Shown here one piece after another: positions 24,803 to 32,950 of a DNA stretch of 64,000 bases. This DNA comes from Microbacterium maritypicum (GTDB taxonomy: Bacteria; Actinomycetota; Actinomycetes; Actinomycetales; Microbacteriaceae). Numbering within the stretch: the first letter of the stretch is position 1; each line of letters starts with the position of its first letter. The stretch is from contig NZ_WAAQ01000001.1 in assembly GCF_008868125.1 (NCBI RefSeq), positions 806,001-870,000 of the forward strand, given 5' to 3'. A program made the translations under genes and the position numbers. The notes beneath the pieces are model-generated. The model saw nothing but the letters and a program-made list of their open reading frames with translations, had not been told where the DNA came from and did not search any database.

Positions 24803-25225
24803 TCAGGCCCCGCGCTGTGCCTTGAGCAGATCGCGGATCTCGACGAGCAGCTCGGACTCGGTCGATGCGGCCGGCTCCTCCTCGGGCTCCTCGGCCGGCG
24901 TGCCCTTGCGAGCCTCGACACGGGCCTTGAAAGTGTTCATCGGCAGCACGAAGACGAAGTAGACGACGGCGGCGACGGCGAGGAAGCTGATGATCGCCGA
25001 GATCAGTTCGCCGATCGGGAACGTCACCATCTCTCCGTAGATGTTCGGGACCTGGATGCCGAACTTGCCTGTCGCATCCGCCTTCAGGAAGAGCGCGATG
25101 AGCGGATTGATGATGCTGTTGACGACAGCCGTGACGATCGCGGTGAAAGCGGTGCCGATGACGACAGCGACGGCCAGGTCGATGACGTTGCCGCGCAGCA
25201 GGAAGTCCTTGAAACCTTTGAGCAT
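24803..25225 (-). CDS. mscL: large-conductance mechanosensitive channel
   Basis: A 140-residue MscL. The N-terminal amphipathic helix and TM1 (MLKGFKDFLLRGNVIDLAVA then VVIGTAFTAIVTAVV) hold the pore lining. TM2 (about 70-95) follows a periplasmic loop, and a charged cytoplasmic helix with an Ala/Glu-rich linker ends the protein. It opens under membrane tension to release solutes after osmotic downshock. ATG 25225 is chosen because homologues start with MLKGF; a TTG four codons upstream is possible. The fmdB gene lies 24 bases upstream on the same strand. Confidence 0.95.
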   Translation of the reverse strand: MLKGFKDFLLRGNVIDLAVAVVIGTAFTAIVTAVVNSIINPLIALFLKADATGKFGIQVPNIYGEMVTFPIGELISAIISFLAVAAVVYFVFVLPMNTFKARVEARKGTPAEEPEEEPAASTESELLVEIRDLLKAQRGA

Positions 25226-25249
25226 GGGATCCCCCAACAGATCGGGGCC

Positions 25250-25522
25250 TCAGGAAGAGGCCGGAGTCGACGCAGCCGCCGGTTTGGCGCTCGTCGTCGA
25301 TTCCGTCTTCGATGATGCCGAACCATCCTTCGAAGCCCCGGATTTCGCGCGCGAGTCCGTGCGATAGAAGCCGGAGCCGTTGAAGGTCACACCGATCGAG
25401 CCGTACTGCTTGCGCAGCGCGCCACCGCACTCGGGGCACACGGTGAGAGCGTCGTCGGCGAAGCTCTGCACGGCGTCGAAAGTGTGTCCGCACGCGGTGC
25501 AGGCATAGGCGTAGGTGGGCAT
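25250..25522 (-). CDS. FmdB family zinc-ribbon protein
   Basis: A 90-residue protein. Residues 1-42 form the FmdB/CxxC zinc ribbon (MPTYAYACTACGHTFDA, then VCPECGGALRKQYG) with two CxxC pairs. VTFNGSGFYRTD follows, typical of the family. The C-terminal 35 residues are Ser/Ala-rich and disordered. The family was first linked to formamidase gene regulation, but its general role is unknown. It lies 14 bases after the formyl-THF ligase gene and ahead of mscL, a common actinobacterial order. Confidence 0.88.
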   Translation of the reverse strand: MPTYAYACTACGHTFDAVQSFADDALTVCPECGGALRKQYGSIGVTFNGSGFYRTDSRAKSGASKDGSASSKTESTTSAKPAAASTPASS

Positions 25523-25536
25523 GGGGGTCCTTGCGA

Positions 25537-26133
25537 TCAGCGCCGGCGTGGCGACAGGGTGAGGGTCTGCGACGGGGTGACGACGCCGTTCACCGGCTGG
25601 TCGTGCACCTCTCGCGGAAGTTCGTCGAGTACCTCGGAATCATAGATCACGGCGTAGACGGGAGGGCACTTCTCCATCGAGCCGATCGTCTTGTCGAAGT
25701 AGCCGCGTCCCCACCCCATGCGCATGCCGGTGCGATCGACCGCCGCGGCGGGGACGATCATCAGGTCCACGTCGTTCACCGCGATCGGGCCCAGCACCTC
25801 GCCGGTGGGCTCGGGCAGGCCGAAGAGTCCCTCGGTGACCTCGTCGTCATCGGTGGCGACAGCCCAGTCCAGCAGCCCGTCGGCGCGGGTGACGGGCAGG
25901 AGCACGCGGATGCCGCGGCGCACGGCCCTGGTCACGAACTCGCGGGTGCCCGGCTCGGTGGTGGTGGAGAGGAAGCACGAGATGGATCGGGCGCCGAGCT
26001 CGTCGACCAGGGCGTCGAGGCGTTCGCCGATGGCCGTGGCCGCGGCTTCGCGCTGCGTGTCGGAGAGGAGCTGGCGTCGTTCGCGGAGTTCGGCGCGGAG
26101 TGCGCGCTTCGCATGTTCGACGTCGTTCGACAT
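25537..26133 (-). CDS. 5-formyltetrahydrofolate cyclo-ligase
   Basis: A 198-residue enzyme that uses ATP to turn 5-formyl-THF into 5,10-methenyl-THF. The N-terminal helix KRALRAELRERRQLLS is the family's basic nucleotide-binding start. The signature VDRTGMRMGWGRGYFDK (about 133-149) holds the Gly-rich ATP/phosphate loop with MGxGxGYYD character. It is divergent from galU across only 41 bases, each gene with a -10 box close to its ATG. It probably forms an operon with fmdB and mscL. Confidence 0.92.
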   Translation of the reverse strand: MSNDVEHAKRALRAELRERRQLLSDTQREAAATAIGERLDALVDELGARSISCFLSTTTEPGTREFVTRAVRRGIRVLLPVTRADGLLDWAVATDDDEVTEGLFGLPEPTGEVLGPIAVNDVDLMIVPAAAVDRTGMRMGWGRGYFDKTIGSMEKCPPVYAVIYDSEVLDELPREVHDQPVNGVVTPSQTLTLSPRRR

Positions 26134-26140
26134 GGCTCCG

Positions 26141-26168
26141 AGTCTACGTCGGCGCTCACCACTAGGCT
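26141..26168. promoter_or_regulatory. interlocked divergent leaderless promoters (5-FTHF ligase / galU)
   Basis: On the minus strand TAGACT (26141-26146) ends seven bases before the ATG at 26133. On the plus strand TAGGCT (26163-26168) ends six bases before the ATG at 26175. Each -35 region must lie over the other gene's -10 region, so the two promoters physically overlap. Confidence 0.55.
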
Positions 26169-26174
26169 GGCAAG

Positions 26175-27062
<888 letters not shown>

Positions 27063-27087
27063 GCGACTCTGCGGGCGTCGGTGCGGC

Positions 27088-27717
27088 ATGGATCTGGCGG
27101 CGGGAATGCGACACGGACCCATAGAACTGCGGCTCGTCCGTGCCAAGGATGCGAGACCGCTGCAGCATGAGCTGCTCGCCAACAGGTCGTGGCTCCAGCC
27201 GTGGGAGGCGACGGTCCCGTACGGCTCGGTGTCGTTCGACATGAGGCTCAGCATCCGACGACTGCTCCAGCAGTATCGCGACGGCTCGGGCTACCCGTTC
27301 GTCATGGAGTACGACGGCGAGGTCGCAGGGCAGCTCAACGTGTGGGGAGTCTCGCGCGGGTCCCTGTGCTCGGCCACGATCGGGTACTGGGTGAGCGAGC
27401 GGTTCGCCGGTCGGGGAATCACCCCGACGGCGGTCGCGATGGCCACCGATGCGTGCTTCACCGAGTACGGGCTCCACCGGATGGAGATCTGCATCCGCCC
27501 GGAGAACGACGCGAGTCTGCGCATCGTGCAGAAGCTGGGGTTCCGCTACGAGGGACTGCGTCGTCGCTACATCCATATCGACGGCGACTGGCGCGACCAT
27601 TACGCGTTCGCTCTGACCAGGGAAGACGTGCCCCAGGGTGTGCTCGCGCGCTGGCTCAGCGGCCAGGTGCCGCCCGATGCCGCGACGGTGCCGCCCTCGG
27701 ACCGCATCTCGCACTGA
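27088..27717 (+). CDS. GNAT family N-acetyltransferase, RimJ/RimL type
   Basis: A 209-residue acetyltransferase. The N-terminal IELRLVRAKDARPLQHELLAN and the acetyl-CoA loop region GYWVSERFAGRGITPTAVAM (about 112-131), followed by HRMEICIRPENDASLRIVQKLGF, are the RimJ/RimL pattern that acetylates N-terminal amines of ribosomal proteins or small amines. The substrate is not predictable. ATG 27088 fits the domain start. It is downstream of galU on the same strand. Confidence 0.83.
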   Translation: MDLAAGMRHGPIELRLVRAKDARPLQHELLANRSWLQPWEATVPYGSVSFDMRLSIRRLLQQYRDGSGYPFVMEYDGEVAGQLNVWGVSRGSLCSATIGYWVSERFAGRGITPTAVAMATDACFTEYGLHRMEICIRPENDASLRIVQKLGFRYEGLRRRYIHIDGDWRDHYAFALTREDVPQGVLARWLSGQVPPDAATVPPSDRISH

Positions 27718-27797
27718 AACGGGTGCTCCGGCGGCGGATCCGCACGGACTCGCCGCGACACGCGCCCGTGTGTACGGCGCTGCCCGCTCGCAACCCT

Positions 27798-27803
27798 TAG
27801 CGT
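27798..27803 (+). promoter_or_regulatory. -10 element, leaderless start of the 27811 gene
   Basis: TAGCGT, then seven bases, then ATG at 27811. It overlaps a GTG (27802) that is therefore not the start. Confidence 0.4.
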
Positions 27804-27810
27804 GGACGGT

Positions 27811-28656
27811 ATGGATGGGCCGGTGCTGAGCGGGGGAGTGATCGTACTCGTCTCCGTGCTGCTCTGGATGCTCTATCTGCTGCCTTCGTGGCGGGGCCGC
27901 TTCCAGTACAACGCCGCCGAACGCAATGCCGTGCGGCTGAACCAAGCCCTGCGCGTGCTCGCCGAGACGAGCGAGACCCCCGGTGAGGTGCGCTTCGAGT
28001 TGAACGCGCGCACCGCGCTCGCGCAGCAGAAGCTGGCCAAGCGCGTACAGTCCGAACGCGAGGCCGCCGAGCTCGAGGCGCTCCGTGAAGAACTCGCCGC
28101 CACCCGAGCCGATCCCGTGATCCGTCGTGCGCGCGCGCGTCGACGTGTGCGGGTCGCGGCGACCAGTACTCTCCTCGTCGGGCTCGTGCTCGCCGGCCTC
28201 GGTGTGTGGCAGCTGCTGGCCGCGGGAAGCGCGCTGCTGCTCTGGCTCGGCGGTGCCGCGATCGTCGTCGCCGGTGTCGCGCTGCAGCGCATGGCCGCCG
28301 TCGCCGGCCGGGTCGCGCGAGCGACGCACGTCGTCTCCGCTCCCGCCGCTCCTCGCGTCGCGCCGGAGCTGCACGATCAGGGACGGGCGACGTGGACGCC
28401 GCGGCCGCTGCCGGAGCCCCTGGTCTCGGTGGCGGGATCCCGCGCGCAGGCCGCGCAGGCCCAGCTGGAGGCGCAGGAGCAGCGTCGCAAGGCAGCCAGG
28501 GTCGCTGCTCTGCGCGAGCGTGCCGAGCAGATGGCGCCCGAGGCCCCGGTGGCCCTGCCTGCGGCCTCATCGCCGTATGCGCGGATGGGCTTCGTCGACG
28601 ACGCCGAGATCGAAGCGCACGTGCGCGAGATGCTCTCGCGCCGCGCCGCCGGATGA
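27811..28656 (+). CDS. membrane protein with coiled-coil arms, function unknown
   Basis: A 281-residue protein. One membrane helix at residues about 7-24 is followed by a basic WRGRFQYNAAERNAVRLNQ stretch and a helical, Ala/Glu/Arg-rich segment (about 60-105). Two further membrane helices (about 112-160) and a long charged C-terminal helix complete it. Homologues in Microbacteriaceae are often called large exoprotein, but I see no export of a large domain. The layout suggests a membrane scaffold or cell-envelope protein. Confidence 0.6.
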   Translation: MDGPVLSGGVIVLVSVLLWMLYLLPSWRGRFQYNAAERNAVRLNQALRVLAETSETPGEVRFELNARTALAQQKLAKRVQSEREAAELEALREELAATRADPVIRRARARRRVRVAATSTLLVGLVLAGLGVWQLLAAGSALLLWLGGAAIVVAGVALQRMAAVAGRVARATHVVSAPAAPRVAPELHDQGRATWTPRPLPEPLVSVAGSRAQAAQAQLEAQEQRRKAARVAALRERAEQMAPEAPVALPAASSPYARMGFVDDAEIEAHVREMLSRRAAG

Positions 28657-28708
28657 CCGTCCGCGGCACGAACAGCTTCTCCGTCGTGATAGCGTAGATG
28701 TCGTTCAC

Positions 28709-28781
28709 GGGCCTATGGCGCAGTTGGTAGCGCGCCTCGTTCGCATCGAGGAGGTCAGGGGTTCGAATCCCCTTAGGTCCA
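28709..28781 (+). tRNA. tRNA-Ala (anticodon CGC)
   Basis: A 73-base cloverleaf: acceptor GGGCCTA with TAGGTCC, D arm GCGC/GCGC, anticodon arm CCTCG/CGAGG with loop TTCGCAT giving anticodon CGC, T arm CAGGG-TTCGAAT-CCCCT. It reads GCG codons. No CCA is encoded. Confidence 0.95.
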
Positions 28782-28787
28782 CCGAAC

Positions 28788-28823
28788 ACTGAAGCCCCCA
28801 GGCACATGCCCGGGGGCTTCAGT
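28788..28823 (+). terminator. 12-bp terminator hairpin after tRNA-Ala
   Basis: ACTGAAGCCCCC pairs perfectly with GGGGGCTTCAGT around a 12-base loop that can itself form GGC/GCC pairs. Confidence 0.75.
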
Positions 28824-28851
28824 CATCTCCTGCGTGACGGCGCACGGGCGT

Positions 28852-28857
28852 TAGAGT
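28852..28857 (+). promoter_or_regulatory. -10 element giving a leaderless GTG at 28863
   Basis: TAGAGT, then five bases, then GTG at 28863. It overlaps the in-frame GTG at 28856, which excludes that codon as the GntR start. Confidence 0.45.
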
Positions 28858-28862
28858 GAGCT

Positions 28863-28928
28863 GTGCCGTCGCAACCCGGGAGCGTTCCGCTCGACAACGC
28901 CGTGATGCGCTCGCATGCGTTCCGATGA
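28863..28928 (+). CDS. possible 21-residue leaderless leader peptide coupled to gntR
   Basis: GTG 28863 lies where RNA should start and opens a 21-codon frame whose TGA (28926-28928) overlaps the ATG of the GntR gene as ATGA. This is the usual geometry of translational coupling. The sequence begins VPSQPGSVPLDNAVM. It may be a leader peptide; alternatively a frameshift near 28925 would make it the true N-terminus of the regulator. Confidence 0.4.
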   Translation: MPSQPGSVPLDNAVMRSHAFR

Positions 28929-29638
28929 GTGAGGTGCTGGCCCGTCTGCGCGGGCAGATCCTCGATGGAACCTACGCCGGGGGAGCAGGACTTCCCAGCG
29001 AGATGGAGTTGGCCGCCCTCCACGGCGTCTCTCGACGCACGATCCGCACCGTGCTCGCCACCCTGGCGCGTCAGGGGCTGGTCGAGTCGCACCGGGGCTC
29101 CGGATGGTTCGTGCAGCCCAGCCAGCCGCAGGGATTCGACCGGATGCGGTCGTTCACGCAGTGGGCCCGCGGTCGCGGGCGCACACCCGGCGGTCTCATC
29201 GTGGCACGCGCGACGAGGAAGGCGACGGCGCGGGAGGCGCGTCTGCTGGCTATTCGGACGGATGCCGACGTCCTGACCTTCACCCGGGTCCGGACCCTCG
29301 ACAAGCGTGCCGTGATGGTGGAGCGCTCGACCTGGGCGCCCTGGGTGGTGCCGCATGTGACCGGCGTCCCCGACGATGTCGTCTCCACGACACGGGTGCT
29401 CGCGGATGCCGGAATCCTGGTGTCGTCGGGGAACCACAGGATCGAGGCGGTGGCCGCAGCCACCGAGGATGCGCGTCTGCTCGGGGTGCGCAGGTCCAGT
29501 CCGCTCCTGCAGGTGCGACGGGAGACCTTCGCATCGAACGGCCGCCCCGTCGAATGCGCCGAGGACCGCTACGTCCCGCACACGATCTCGTTCGAGGCGC
29601 AGGCCTTCGGCGCCGCCGCGCTTCCGGGCGAGGACTGA
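28925..29638 (+). CDS. GntR/HutC family regulator (UTRA domain)
   Basis: A 237-residue regulator. The winged helix occupies residues 1-65 (LPSEMELAALHGVSRRTIRTVLATLARQG, then RGSGWFV). The UTRA ligand domain fills the rest (TFTRVRTLDKRAVMVERSTW, ending in DRYVPHTISFEAQ). HutC-type regulators sense small metabolites. ATG 28925 is selected: the in-frame GTG 28856 falls within the -10 box. It precedes the metallophosphoesterase on the same strand by 162 bases, so it may control that gene, though no operator was identified. Confidence 0.82.
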   Translation: MSEVLARLRGQILDGTYAGGAGLPSEMELAALHGVSRRTIRTVLATLARQGLVESHRGSGWFVQPSQPQGFDRMRSFTQWARGRGRTPGGLIVARATRKATAREARLLAIRTDADVLTFTRVRTLDKRAVMVERSTWAPWVVPHVTGVPDDVVSTTRVLADAGILVSSGNHRIEAVAAATEDARLLGVRRSSPLLQVRRETFASNGRPVECAEDRYVPHTISFEAQAFGAAALPGED

Positions 29639-29800
29639 AGTCCGGGCTGACGGCACGCGCCCACTGTGCGCACCGGGTCGCCCGGATCGTCGTGCGGGCG
29701 CGCGATGACACGCGCAGGTCGGTCGGAGTTCACCCACCGGACATCTCGCGGCGGTCGATTGGGTGGGTCCGATTTCTTCTCTTCTCACAGAGGATGCTCC

Positions 29801-32800
29801 GTGTCTCGTCGTAAACCGCCCGCCCCCGATCCGACCCTCTCCCGCCGTGGATTCACCCGGCTCCTGCGCCCCGCATCGCTGGTCGCCGTCGCCGCCTGCA
29901 TCGCGGCGCCCGCTCTGACGGCGGCACCGGCCTTCGCCGCACCCAACTTCACTGCACCGGCTGTCGCCGCCTCCGACCGGTCGGCTCTCGCCGTGTCCGA
30001 CAGCGAGGCTCCTGGCTCCACCGAGACCGGCGGCACCATCATCCGTCTCGACGGCGAGGCGCCGACGAGCGGTCAGGTCGGGCGCGCGATCGTGCTCCCG
30101 CCGGCCGCGGCGGTCGACGTCGACGGCTCCGCGAGCGAGCTCGTCGTCACGGTGAAAGACCCTTCCGGTGTCGTCACGATGGTGATGCCGGAAGAGTCCG
30201 GCGGGTATCGATTCACCCCGACGATCCCCGGCGAGTACGTCGTCGCCTACTCGATCAGCGATGCCGCGGGCGGTGTGAGCGAGGAGACCCGCACGATCAC
30301 CGTGACCGGTGCGCCGGATGCGGCCGTGGCCGCGGCTCCGAGCGTCGCGGCGGCGCCGGCGGTCGAGGCCGGAGGACCGGACGTGCGCTTCGCGGCGATC
30401 GGTGACATCCACGTCAATTGGGACGAGCTCGCCGAGGCCTACGACTTCTGGGCGCAGGAGAACGTGCAGACCGCCCTGTTCGTCGGCGACCTCACCAACA
30501 GTGCGACGCCGGGCGAGTTCGCCGGGCTCAAGCAGACGATGGATTCGAAGGCAGGCCTCGGCATCCCGGCGATCGCGTCGCTCGGAAACCACGATGTCTC
30601 GGGCATCTCGTCGTACGACCTGTTCACGCAGGCGACGGGCGGTCAGAAGCCGAACGCCGACTACACCGTGAACGGATACCACGTCATCACGGTGTCGCCG
30701 GGCAGCGGCACCATCGACCCCGACACGGGCAAGCCCTCGGGAGCGAGCGGCGGCAACTACGCCTACGCCCAGTCCTGGCTGCAGCAGAGGCTGGCGGCCG
30801 CCACGGCCGAGGACCCGAACAAGCCCGTCATGGTGCTGGTGCACCACCCGCTCCAGTGCACCCACTACGTCTCGAACGAGTGGTACGGCACCGGTCTCTC
30901 CAGTGGGTGCGGCGACGGCTTCCAGTCCGTGTTCGATGACTTCCCGCAGGCTGTCGTCTGGGGTGGTCACATCCACACGCCGCAGAACATCCCGACCTCG
31001 ATCTGGCAGGGCCAGGAGAACCGGAGCGGCGAGCGGTCCACTCAGGGATTCACCACCGTGAACGCGCCGCCGCTGGCGTACTACGAGTTCGAGTCCGGCG
31101 TCGTGAACTCGAGCCCGACCAGCCGCGGCAACGACACCACGCCGGATGACGCGGGCAACAACCGCCAGACGGCCATCGTCGAGATCACCGGCTCCACCGT
31201 CACCATCAAGAACTACGATCTGCTCGCCGATCAGTGGATCGACCAGACGTGGACCTGGGACGTGGCTGACTCCGTGGATGAGACCAAGAGCTACGACGAG
31301 CGGTTCCCGTTCAACGACACCTACCGAGCGAGCCAGTCCGCAGGACCGGTCTGGCCGGAGGGTGCGGCCGTGACCGTGGGCGACATCGCGAGCGCGAAGG
31401 CGATGGTCTCGTTCCCGCAGGCCGTCCCCGCGCCGAACTCCGTCGGCGACATCGTGCACAAGTACCGCTACTCGACGGTCGACGTGGCCACCGGCGAGGA
31501 GGTCAACTCCTTCCTGCAGTGGTCGGGCTTCTACAACCTGCCGATGCCTGCCGACCGCAGGCACGAGGTGTGGAACCTGCTCCCCGGAAAGGAGTACGAG
31601 GTGCGGGTCACCCCCATCAACGCCTGGGGCAAGGAGGGGTCGGCGTTGACGGCCCGGTTCACGAGCACCGAGGGCAGCGGCGGTGAGGGGCCCTTCGACC
31701 CCAGCAGCCTGACCTTCGACGACCTCCGCGCCGCCCTGCCCACGGCTGATCTCCTGGATGTCGGCTTCGCGGGCGGCACGGCGAGCGACTCCTCTCCGGC
31801 CGCGCGTCCGCTCACCGCAGGCGCCGATGCCCGGATCGAGAACGATCCCGCCGTGGGATCCGATGTCGTGATCGGCGCGGAGGGGGCTGCCACCGGCATC
31901 CGCACTCCGAAGTGGACGGACGCGGAGTATGCAGCGCTGCAGGACGGCTTCACGCTCGATGCGACCTTCCGTCTCGACGCGATCGCCGGCGGATACGTCG
32001 ACGTGTTCGGCGGCATGCAGAGCGGCGGCATCGGTCTCGAGGCCGTCGGCACCAGCGCGACGACGTACGAGCTGCAGTTCTGGTACGCCTCGCCTCGTCC
32101 GGCGGTCAGCCTGAAGTACGGCCAGTGGTACCACGTGACCGCCTGGTATGACGGTCAGGATGCACGGCTGTACGTCGACGGTGTCCGAAAGGCCGAGTCC
32201 GAGGGAGTGTCGTTCTCCGTCAAGCCCAGCGCGGCCGATGCGCGCTACATGGTGATCGGCGGCGACGCGAACACGTCGGGCGCGCTCGACGACGCCACCA
32301 TGGACGGGCGGATCGCCGGAGTCGAGGTCTACAGCGCTCCGCTCTCCGACAAGGACGTGTACCGGGTGGCGACGCGGGAGCTCACCGCATTGGACACCAT
32401 GCCGCCGCTCGTGCGCGTTACCCCGGAACCCGCGGGTGAGGCCACGGTCGGAACCGCCTACACCGCCCCGCGTGCCGAGGCCGTGGACAACTCGGGGCGC
32501 GTGAGCACGATGCTCGAGGTGACCGACCCGTCGGGTGCCCCGGTGGCGGTCGACGACCCGGCGTCCGGCCTGCGGGCACTCGCCGCGGCTGCCGGAGACG
32601 GATACACGTTCACCCCGACCGCGACCGGCACCTACACCCTGAAGTACATCGCGACCGACGCGGCCGCCCGGCAGAACCAGGTCACGTTCACCGTGACCTC
32701 GACAGCCGGCTCCGACGGCGGCAACCCCGGCGGCAACCCCGGTGGCACCCCCGGCGGTAACCCCGGTGGCGGTAACACCGGAGGCGGCGCGAACCAGGGC

Positions 32801-32950
32801 GGCGGTTCCGTCGGTGGACAGTCCGATCCGCTGGCGGCGACCGGTGGCCCGGCCCCGACGATGCTCGCCTTCGCCGGACTGCTGCTGCTCACCGGAGGCG
32901 GCGTTCTGCTCCGCCGGCGGATGCTGCGCCGCCCGGAGGGACAGGAATGA
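29801..32950 (+). CDS. exported cell-wall metallophosphoesterase with LamG domain and LAxTG anchor
   Basis: A 1049-residue surface protein. A twin-arginine-like signal (SRRGFTRLL, hydrophobic core, cleavage near AFA) starts it. The calcineurin-like phosphoesterase domain (about 185-400) shows GDIH, GDL, GNHD, VLVHHPLQ and GGHIHTP, the full set of two-metal ligands. A fibronectin-like part (about 510-620) and a LamG/concanavalin-type fold (about 670-860) follow, then an Ig-like repeat and a Gly/Asn/Pro-rich spacer. The protein ends in LAATGG, a membrane helix and RRRMLRR: a class E sortase (LAxTG) wall anchor. GTG 29801 follows AGAGGA. The substrate is unknown, and a phosphodiester or teichoic-acid-type polymer is possible. 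Confidence 0.87.
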   Translation: MSRRKPPAPDPTLSRRGFTRLLRPASLVAVAACIAAPALTAAPAFAAPNFTAPAVAASDRSALAVSDSEAPGSTETGGTIIRLDGEAPTSGQVGRAIVLPPAAAVDVDGSASELVVTVKDPSGVVTMVMPEESGGYRFTPTIPGEYVVAYSISDAAGGVSEETRTITVTGAPDAAVAAAPSVAAAPAVEAGGPDVRFAAIGDIHVNWDELAEAYDFWAQENVQTALFVGDLTNSATPGEFAGLKQTMDSKAGLGIPAIASLGNHDVSGISSYDLFTQATGGQKPNADYTVNGYHVITVSPGSGTIDPDTGKPSGASGGNYAYAQSWLQQRLAAATAEDPNKPVMVLVHHPLQCTHYVSNEWYGTGLSSGCGDGFQSVFDDFPQAVVWGGHIHTPQNIPTSIWQGQENRSGERSTQGFTTVNAPPLAYYEFESGVVNSSPTSRGNDTTPDDAGNNRQTAIVEITGSTVTIKNYDLLADQWIDQTWTWDVADSVDETKSYDERFPFNDTYRASQSAGPVWPEGAAVTVGDIASAKAMVSFPQAVPAPNSVGDIVHKYRYSTVDVATGEEVNSFLQWSGFYNLPMPADRRHEVWNLLPGKEYEVRVTPINAWGKEGSALTARFTSTEGSGGEGPFDPSSLTFDDLRAALPTADLLDVGFAGGTASDSSPAARPLTAGADARIENDPAVGSDVVIGAEGAATGIRTPKWTDAEYAALQDGFTLDATFRLDAIAGGYVDVFGGMQSGGIGLEAVGTSATTYELQFWYASPRPAVSLKYGQWYHVTAWYDGQDARLYVDGVRKAESEGVSFSVKPSAADARYMVIGGDANTSGALDDATMDGRIAGVEVYSAPLSDKDVYRVATRELTALDTMPPLVRVTPEPAGEATVGTAYTAPRAEAVDNSGRVSTMLEVTDPSGAPVAVDDPASGLRALAAAAGDGYTFTPTATGTYTLKYIATDAAARQNQVTFTVTSTAGSDGGNPGGNPGGTPGGNPGGGNTGGGANQGGGSVGGQSDPLAATGGPAPTMLAFAGLLLLTGGGVLLRRRMLRRPEGQE
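32711..32820 (+). repeat. in-frame Gly-Asn-Pro repeat (wall-spanning spacer)
   Basis: Tandem GGCAACCCC/GGTAACCCC-type 12-base units encode GGNP repeats within the metallophosphoesterase gene, just before the LAxTG anchor. Such spacers lift surface domains off the cell wall and can change length by slippage. Confidence 0.75.

Noticed and set aside
29732..29768. ACCCACC...GGTGGGT inverted repeat before the metallophosphoesterase
   Set aside because: A 7-bp pair with a long spacer in GC-rich DNA is weak; no match to a known operator was evident.
28823..32134. 1103-codon open frame on the minus strand
   Set aside because: It lies opposite the GntR and metallophosphoesterase genes, whose domains are clear, and its translation has no recognisable motif.
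32711..32820. Short tandem repeats considered as CRISPR or a minisatellite
   Set aside because: The repeats are in frame, encode a Gly-Asn-Pro spacer before a sortase motif, and have no spacers.
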